Positions 58,758 to 64,000 of a stretch of DNA of 64,000 nucleotides are shown here, piece by piece. This DNA comes from Shewanella sp. OMA3-2 (lineage in GTDB: Bacteria > Pseudomonadota > Gammaproteobacteria > Enterobacterales > Shewanellaceae): positions 3,794,001 to 3,858,000 of the forward strand of contig NZ_CP090974.1 in assembly GCF_021513195.1 (NCBI RefSeq), in the 5' to 3' direction. The translations under genes and the position numbers were made by a program. The notes under the pieces are model-generated. The model was not told the DNA's origin. It ran no database searches and saw only the letters and a list, made by a program, of their open reading frames with translations. Each line of letters begins with the position of its first letter. Within the stretch, counting starts at the first letter, position 1.

Positions 58758-59570
58758 ATGATCAAATCTAAGCGATGGGCTACTAAAAATATTAACTCGC
58801 TCAACCCTTTTGATTTTGTGATGATGATTTTATCATTTTTTTCGGTGATCATTGTTTTAGCCTTAACCTTTGGCAAGCTCGATCCTGAGACCTATCGGGT
58901 TTTATTGTATATCGATGGCGGCATTTGTTTTGTTTTTATGAGCCGCTTTTTTTGGGGTTTGTTTAAAGCACGTAATAAAATTTACTACTGGCGACATCAC
59001 TGGATTGATTTTGTCGCCAGCATTCCTGCCATAGAAGCATTAAGAATTGCTCGTGTATTTCAAATACTGCGGGTGATCAGACTGCTTCGTACCAGCCGTT
59101 CGATTTTTTTACCTTTGCTAAGACAAAAAAAGCAGGCCACCCTGGCAAGCTTACTATTGGCAATGGTACTGATTTTAGCTAATGCTTCAGTACTGATACT
59201 TATCGTTGAGTCGGGTGTTGAAGGGGCCAACATTCATACCGCTGAACAAGCTATTTGGTGGGCGTTAGTGACTATTTCAACCGTAGGTTATGGTGATTTT
59301 TATCCCGTAAGTACTTTAGGACATGTAATTGGTAGCGTAGTGATTATCAGTGGCGTGAGCTTTTTTGGGGTAATTTCAGGTTATATGGCTTCGGTTTTTG
59401 TTTCCCCAGATGAATCGTCTGAGCGTAATGAAGCACATCAAGAAGCGATTAAAAATGAATTAGAAAATGCATTATTACGTATGGAAGCAAACCAAACTAA
59501 GATGGAGCAAAATCAAATAGCTATGTTGAATGAAATCGCTAAGCTGAAAACCGATTTAAACAATAAGTAA
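58758..59570 (+). CDS. Voltage-gated potassium channel family protein
   Basis: 270 residues. Six membrane helices, with S4-like Arg repeat (RIARVFQILRVIRLLRTSRS) and the selectivity filter TISTVGYGDFYPVS. A C-terminal helical tail (RMEANQTKMEQNQIAMLNEIA) forms a likely tetramerising coiled coil; no RCK domain. Start at ATG 58758 (TTG at 58755 is in frame). Single gene downstream of the cluster's terminator, so probably independent of it. Confidence 0.9.
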   Translation: MIKSKRWATKNINSLNPFDFVMMILSFFSVIIVLALTFGKLDPETYRVLLYIDGGICFVFMSRFFWGLFKARNKIYYWRHHWIDFVASIPAIEALRIARVFQILRVIRLLRTSRSIFLPLLRQKKQATLASLLLAMVLILANASVLILIVESGVEGANIHTAEQAIWWALVTISTVGYGDFYPVSTLGHVIGSVVIISGVSFFGVISGYMASVFVSPDESSERNEAHQEAIKNELENALLRMEANQTKMEQNQIAMLNEIAKLKTDLNNK

Positions 59571-59702
59571 TCACTAAACCATAAGTACTTCATAAACCAT
59601 GAACATCATCCTGCGATAATTCGGCAAATAAAGCTCAAGCATTCTTGCCTATATGGCTTATTTAAATTCGCAGAAATGTAGACATAAGTCTTTAATAAGC
59701 TT

Positions 59703-59736
59703 AAATGGCTGTCGCAATCATCTGCGACAGCCATTT
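59703..59736. terminator. Terminator between potassium channel and mrcB
   Basis: Perfect 14-bp stem AAATGGCTGTCGCA / TGCGACAGCCATTT with loop ATCATC, between convergent genes. Confidence 0.8.
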
Positions 59737-59767
59737 TCAACGTTAGCTCTTTGATTAAAAGTGATAG

Positions 59768-62077
59768 TTACTCGCCCAGTAATTTTTGCCACCAAGATAA
59801 TGATTCACCACAATTTGCTGCGGGTTTATAACTGACCTGATGGGCGGGTAAGTTAACCACGTTATGACACTTGGGTTGCATCGCTGCGCCATTGGTCTGG
59901 TCAAAGTAACCATTCACAATGCCGTTAACTGGTGACATACGTAAACTTAACGGTGGACGTTCGTGTAAAAATGCCTGATAAACCGCCATAGCACCACTAC
60001 TGCCATATAAACCCGTTTTGCTATTATCATCCTGTCCGACCCAAATAGCGGCGACATTTCGTTCATCAAACCCCGCAAACCATGAATCTCGACTGTCGTT
60101 ACTGGTGCCCGTTTTACCGGCTAACTTAACCCCTGGAAATGCAGCACCTAAGCGTTTCGCTGTTCCTTTTTGCACGACATTACTCATTGCATACTGGACT
60201 AAATAGTCAGTTGCGGGGTCAATAGCAATCTCATTGGCTAAACGGTTAACCTCAAGTGGGGTATTTTGACTGTCTAATACTGCAGTGATAGAGGTCAGTT
60301 TACGATAGCGTCCTTCATCAGCAATGGTCTGATAAACCTGCGCAACCATTAACGGCGAGCCATTCACCGCGCCTAATAACATGGAAGGATAATGCGGTAT
60401 GGCCTCATTCCAACCTGCTTTTTGAATGGTTGCTGCTACGTTATCAACCCCAACCGCCAAACCCGCATTTACTGTTGGCACGTTCATCGAGTTGGTAAAG
60501 GCTTCTAATAGGGAGACTTCGCCACTGAATTTTTTGTCGACATTATTAGGTGACCACGTTTTACCTTGTTCATTTTTCAAGGTGAGTGGTTTGTCAGCTA
60601 AAGGGCTGGCTAAAGTAAACTTATCCGTTTGAGCTAACGCTGCGGCATACACGAACGGTTTAATTAAAGATCCAATCGGTCGGCGAATCTCTACCGCACG
60701 GTTAAACCCTTCGTAACTAGGTTGTTTATCTCCCACCATTGCAGCAATACCACCGGTGTATTTATCTGTTACTACCATGCCAACTTGAACATTTTTAGCA
60801 CGTTTATCTAATGACTTTAACGTCGACACCACTGCTTTTTCAGCCGCATCTTGAGCCATAGGATCAAGTGTGGTGTATACCTTTATGCCTGACTGGCTTA
60901 ATAAGCTGTCACCATAACGCTCTCGTAATTCATGAGTCACCACAGCAAAAAATGCCGGCAGTTTTTGATGGACTGATTTTTTGCCATCTCTTAATCCCAA
61001 GGGAGACTCTGCCGCCGCTTTATACTGCGCGACGGTCAACTTGTCATGTTCCATCAAAATACGTAACACTAAATCACGTCGTTCTTGAGCACGTGCCGGA
61101 TATCGCCAGGGGTTGTAATAGGAAGGCCCTTTAATTACCGCTACGAGAAATGCTTGCTGTGCCACGGTCAACTCAGCTACAGGGCGACCAAAATAGAATT
61201 GTGAAGCCAAGCCTATCCCATGTACACCACGGGCTTTATCTTGCCCCATGTATACTTCATTTAAGTAAGCTTCAAGTATTTCATCTTTGCTGTAACGAAA
61301 ATCAATAATAATCGCCATCAATGCTTCACGCGCTTTACGAATAAGTGAACGCTCACTGCTTAAAAAGAAATTTTTAGCCAATTGCTGAGTTAACGTCGAG
61401 CCACCTTGTACGGTACGACCCGCGGTAATGTTGACCAGCGCAGCGCGGGCAATGGCTAATGGGTTAACCCCATGATGTTCATAAAAGCTGCGGTCTTCCA
61501 CCAGCAATAATGAGTCAACCACCAATGTAGGCATTTCCGGCGTCGGCACAAATAAGCGGTCTTCGCCATCGCTGGCAATGATACGATCTAATAAAACTGG
61601 CTCTAAATGAAACACTGCCAATTCACGCATATCACTCATTCGCTTAACGGAATTCACCCCTAAGCTATCGAAACTTATCATTACACGTTGTTCAGCTTGA
61701 TTTCCCTCTGGATGTAAAAAGGGTCTACGCCATAACTCTATCCGCGTGCTCGATGCCGAAAACTCACCGACTTGACGTGGATTGGATACTTTTCGGTAAC
61801 CCAGCAATTTAAGCTCAGCCATCAATTGTGGATGATTAATCGCAGCACCAGGATAAAGCGCCATAGAACGACTGAAGACTTGTGCAGGTAAATGCCACTT
61901 CTGGCCTTCAAATTTTTGGCCAATAATTTGATCAAGATAGATGGCATAAAAGGTCACAAATGCAATACCTACCAGTGACAGTTTCCACGCTAATGAAAAT
62001 AGACTCCGCAACCTGCCTTTGTTGTGATTGTGGGTCGACTTCGTTGTTGATGTCTTTGTTGCTTTATTTTTTGCCAT
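59768..62077 (-). CDS. mrcB: Penicillin-binding protein 1B
   Basis: 769 residues. Inner-membrane class A PBP: basic cytosolic start, one helix (LVGIAFVTFYAIYLDQI), a UB2H-type region, transglycosylase domain (VEDRSFYEHHGVNPLAIARA with catalytic Glu; QGGSTLTQQLAKNFFL) and transpeptidase domain with SLIKPFVYAAAL (SxxK), TNSMNVPTVN (SxN) and KTGTSNDSRDSW. Polymerises and cross-links peptidoglycan. It lies 46 nt beyond the hrpB stop on the same strand, so hrpB-mrcB may be co-transcribed. Confidence 0.95.
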   Translation of the reverse strand: MAKNKATKTSTTKSTHNHNKGRLRSLFSLAWKLSLVGIAFVTFYAIYLDQIIGQKFEGQKWHLPAQVFSRSMALYPGAAINHPQLMAELKLLGYRKVSNPRQVGEFSASSTRIELWRRPFLHPEGNQAEQRVMISFDSLGVNSVKRMSDMRELAVFHLEPVLLDRIIASDGEDRLFVPTPEMPTLVVDSLLLVEDRSFYEHHGVNPLAIARAALVNITAGRTVQGGSTLTQQLAKNFFLSSERSLIRKAREALMAIIIDFRYSKDEILEAYLNEVYMGQDKARGVHGIGLASQFYFGRPVAELTVAQQAFLVAVIKGPSYYNPWRYPARAQERRDLVLRILMEHDKLTVAQYKAAAESPLGLRDGKKSVHQKLPAFFAVVTHELRERYGDSLLSQSGIKVYTTLDPMAQDAAEKAVVSTLKSLDKRAKNVQVGMVVTDKYTGGIAAMVGDKQPSYEGFNRAVEIRRPIGSLIKPFVYAAALAQTDKFTLASPLADKPLTLKNEQGKTWSPNNVDKKFSGEVSLLEAFTNSMNVPTVNAGLAVGVDNVAATIQKAGWNEAIPHYPSMLLGAVNGSPLMVAQVYQTIADEGRYRKLTSITAVLDSQNTPLEVNRLANEIAIDPATDYLVQYAMSNVVQKGTAKRLGAAFPGVKLAGKTGTSNDSRDSWFAGFDERNVAAIWVGQDDNSKTGLYGSSGAMAVYQAFLHERPPLSLRMSPVNGIVNGYFDQTNGAAMQPKCHNVVNLPAHQVSYKPAANCGESLSWWQKLLGE

Positions 62078-62122
62078 GTTGCTCTACAAGGTTATTAATG
62101 AGATAAAAAGTGCTTCAATGGC

Positions 62123-64000
62123 TTATAAGCCTGGTGTTTTCTTTTTGGTAAATTTGGTTGCCCTGGTATTAGCTGGGTCATCTGGCCATAAATGTTTAGG
62201 GTATCTACCGCGCATTTCTTTTTTCACTTCAACATAAGGCCCTTGCCAAAAACTGGCTAAATCGGCTGTTGTGGCAAGCGGCCTATGTGCGGGGGACAAT
62301 AATTCCATGGTTACGGTCAATTTACCATTAAATAATATCGGGCTTTGGTCCATGCCGAGTGCTTCTTGCAGCCTAACGCTCAGTAAAGCTCTTAATTGTT
62401 GCTGCTCAAAATACACCTGACCATATTCATCCATAGGCAGCTGATATCGAATAGGCGCATACGTTCCTGTAGACATCAGCCAGCTAGTGGGCGCTAAACG
62501 GTTTAAAGCTTGCTGTTGCTCCCACGTAAGGTGATTGATTAACAGCTTGCCACAATCTAACTTGGCCAACTGAGCTAAGCTGCGTACATCGGTTAAGTAA
62601 GGCATCAACCACTGAGTTGCACTGGCTATTAAACCGGCATCGGTATAATCAGGCCAAGTATGTTTAGCTGACAAATCGGCTAACAAGTGCGCGGCCATTA
62701 TCACTCTTAATTGCAATTGCTTTACGCTTTCATCGATATTTAAAACGGTTAGGCCTTTTTGTTGCACCAATGCCATTAACGCATCTCGAATATCGGCTGA
62801 ACTGATACTGGTGTCTGCCACAGATTTAAGCACAATACTGCCTAACTGTGTTTGGATTTGAGCAAAGAAACGTCCTTTAGCTTCATCCCAACCGCTCACC
62901 CTTTGCTGAGTCACTAGGTGCGCAAGTTCATCATTTAATAAACGCTCATCTAACGCACAAGCTAGATACACTCTACCTGCATTTCTGCCCTGAGTTTCTT
63001 GAAAATCAGCGACAACTAACCACTGCGCATGAACAAGTGGATCTTGAGGATCAAGGGTAACACCTGTGCCATTACTTAATACAAAACCTAATTGACCACG
63101 CGCTTTACCTATTCGGTCTGGATACGCTAACCCCAACAGGTGGGCAATATCATAATCACTCGCTAGGCTCACAGCCTGTTTCATATCGCCTTGTAGTGAC
63201 AACTTCTTTTGCCACTGTTTAGCTTGTTGGCCTATTTGTCCCTGACAAGCTATCGATAAATAACAACTAATATCTGCGCCTTTTGCGGGCAAACCTCTCG
63301 CTTCTATAATACCAGCAATTAAACAGGCTAATAATGCAAATTCAGGTGTACCGTTAAGTTGTGCTAATTTTTTGGCGCCAAGTAACATATGCGCAAGACG
63401 CGGATGACAACCTAATTGATATGCCTCTTGACCTAATGCAGTCATTTTATGTTCGCTATCCACCAGCTCAAGCTGCTGTAATAACTGCCAAGCCAATTGC
63501 TCATTCACTTTAGGTGCTGGGGTTAATAAGGCCAAATCGCTAAATTGCTTTACGCCCCAACAGGCACAATCTAGGGCTACACTGGTCAGTTCAGACAACA
63601 TGATTTCTGGCAATGTTGCCTTTAATAAACGCCCCTGTTCTTCTTGGCTCCACAATCTTACAGCGACTCCTGGCGACAAACGCCCTGCTCGGCCACTTCG
63701 TTGCACAGCAGAGGCTTGGCTGATGCGAGTTAAACTCAGCCGTGACACACCGGTTTTAGGATTAAAATTAGCACTACGTTGATAGCCACTGTCGACCACC
63801 ATAGTAATACCTTCAATCGTTAAACTGGACTCGGCAACATTAGTAGCAAGTACCACTTTACGAAGGCCTTTGGGGGCTATTTGAATCGCTTTATCTTGCT
63901 CAGAGGCTGTTAAGTCACCGTATAAAGGACATAATAAAATATCTTGCCCCAGCTTAGACTGTAATAAATTCGCTAAGCGATTTATTTCGCCCTTGCCAGG
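62123..64000 (-). CDS. hrpB: ATP-dependent helicase HrpB, 5' part outside the window
   Basis: DEAH-box helicase of the HrpB family. Within the window are the second RecA domain (VLATNVAESSLTIEGI and QRSGRAGRLSPGVAVRLWSQEEQ), the HA2-like domain, and the C-terminal HrpB-specific region (PVNPDDP-like and QGPYVEVKKEMRGRYPKHLWPDDP). The frame stays open to base 64000 (PGKGEINRLANLLQ... just upstream of the first Met), so the N-terminal Walker domain is cut off by the window edge. Confidence 0.93.
   Translation of the reverse strand, partial: PGKGEINRLANLLQSKLGQDILLCPLYGDLTASEQDKAIQIAPKGLRKVVLATNVAESSLTIEGITMVVDSGYQRSANFNPKTGVSRLSLTRISQASAVQRSGRAGRLSPGVAVRLWSQEEQGRLLKATLPEIMLSELTSVALDCACWGVKQFSDLALLTPAPKVNEQLAWQLLQQLELVDSEHKMTALGQEAYQLGCHPRLAHMLLGAKKLAQLNGTPEFALLACLIAGIIEARGLPAKGADISCYLSIACQGQIGQQAKQWQKKLSLQGDMKQAVSLASDYDIAHLLGLAYPDRIGKARGQLGFVLSNGTGVTLDPQDPLVHAQWLVVADFQETQGRNAGRVYLACALDERLLNDELAHLVTQQRVSGWDEAKGRFFAQIQTQLGSIVLKSVADTSISSADIRDALMALVQQKGLTVLNIDESVKQLQLRVIMAAHLLADLSAKHTWPDYTDAGLIASATQWLMPYLTDVRSLAQLAKLDCGKLLINHLTWEQQQALNRLAPTSWLMSTGTYAPIRYQLPMDEYGQVYFEQQQLRALLSVRLQEALGMDQSPILFNGKLTVTMELLSPAHRPLATTADLASFWQGPYVEVKKEMRGRYPKHLWPDDPANTRATKFTKKKTPGL

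Noticed and set aside
1..64000. Search for tRNA, rRNA, CRISPR arrays, and phage structural genes
   Set aside because: No cloverleaf, rRNA-like stretch, regular spaced repeats or phage genes were recognised by reading.

Overview
The window reads as a piece of a Shewanella-type gammaproteobacterial chromosome. Three things point there: the sulfate-assimilation gene order (cysC, SLC13 permease, cysN, cysD, cobA, then cysH, cysI, cysJ), the presence of DUF3081, DUF3581, DUF3703 and YjfIJK-type genes, and an mrcB-hrpB pair. The species cannot be fixed from the sequence alone. DNA is moderately AT-rich, except for a visibly GC-richer conjugation-gene fragment at 13.3-15.0 kb.

Layout. 1-2.5 kb: end of csdA (5'-partial, frameshifted), csdE and a Tat-exported M19 dipeptidase-like gene. 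2.8-8.6 kb (minus): cysC, SLC13/RCK permease, cysN, cysD, cobA, i.e. sulfate uptake and activation plus siroheme synthesis. 8.8-11.5 kb: pldA and an exported DUF3352-like protein. 11.6-25.6 kb is an accessory island. It holds a REP-like structured element with a RAYT transposase, a truncated conjugative relaxase/helicase, an orphan Rhs C-terminal toxin with its immunity gene, a zeta-toxin pair, an IS21-type element with two extra genes (DnaG/TOPRIM-like and tyrosine recombinase), an unknown divergent pair, and a second truncated rhs gene ending in a peptidoglycan amidase domain followed by a frameshifted immunity gene. 25.9-30.3 kb (minus): cysH, cysI, cysJ. The island therefore sits between the two halves of the sulfate pathway, and both halves carry the same 16-bp upstream element at the same distance from the first start codon.

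30.8-33.8 kb: pntAB, with an FNR-type site upstream. 33.9-41 kb: a truncated esterase, DUF3703, amphi-Trp, a frameshifted TonB receptor, DUF3581, a TetR regulator and an exported zincin-like protein. 41-52.4 kb: envelope and housekeeping genes (hldE, lpxL-type acyltransferase, L,D-transpeptidase, membrane-anchored bactofilin, AFG1/ZapE ATPase, DUF3081, SbtA-like transporter, GAF-GGDEF protein, glnE).

52.7-58.6 kb (plus): a compact putative membrane-stress cluster of lipoprotein, DUF350 membrane protein, membrane-fused spermidine-synthase-like enzyme, YjfI (DUF2170), PspA/IM30, YjfK (DUF2491) and a small RHH-like protein. One 15-bp palindromic element occurs three times around it: once upstream of the cluster and twice flanking a good promoter in front of yjfI. 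This is the most attractive candidate for an undescribed regulatory circuit. 58.7-64 kb: a K+ channel, mrcB and the 3' part of hrpB.

At least seven single-base frameshifts break otherwise intact conserved genes (csdA, istA, rhs, the rhs immunity gene, pntA twice, the TonB receptor), most of them next to short homopolymers. Sequence error is at least as likely as real decay, so these genes are annotated at full extent.
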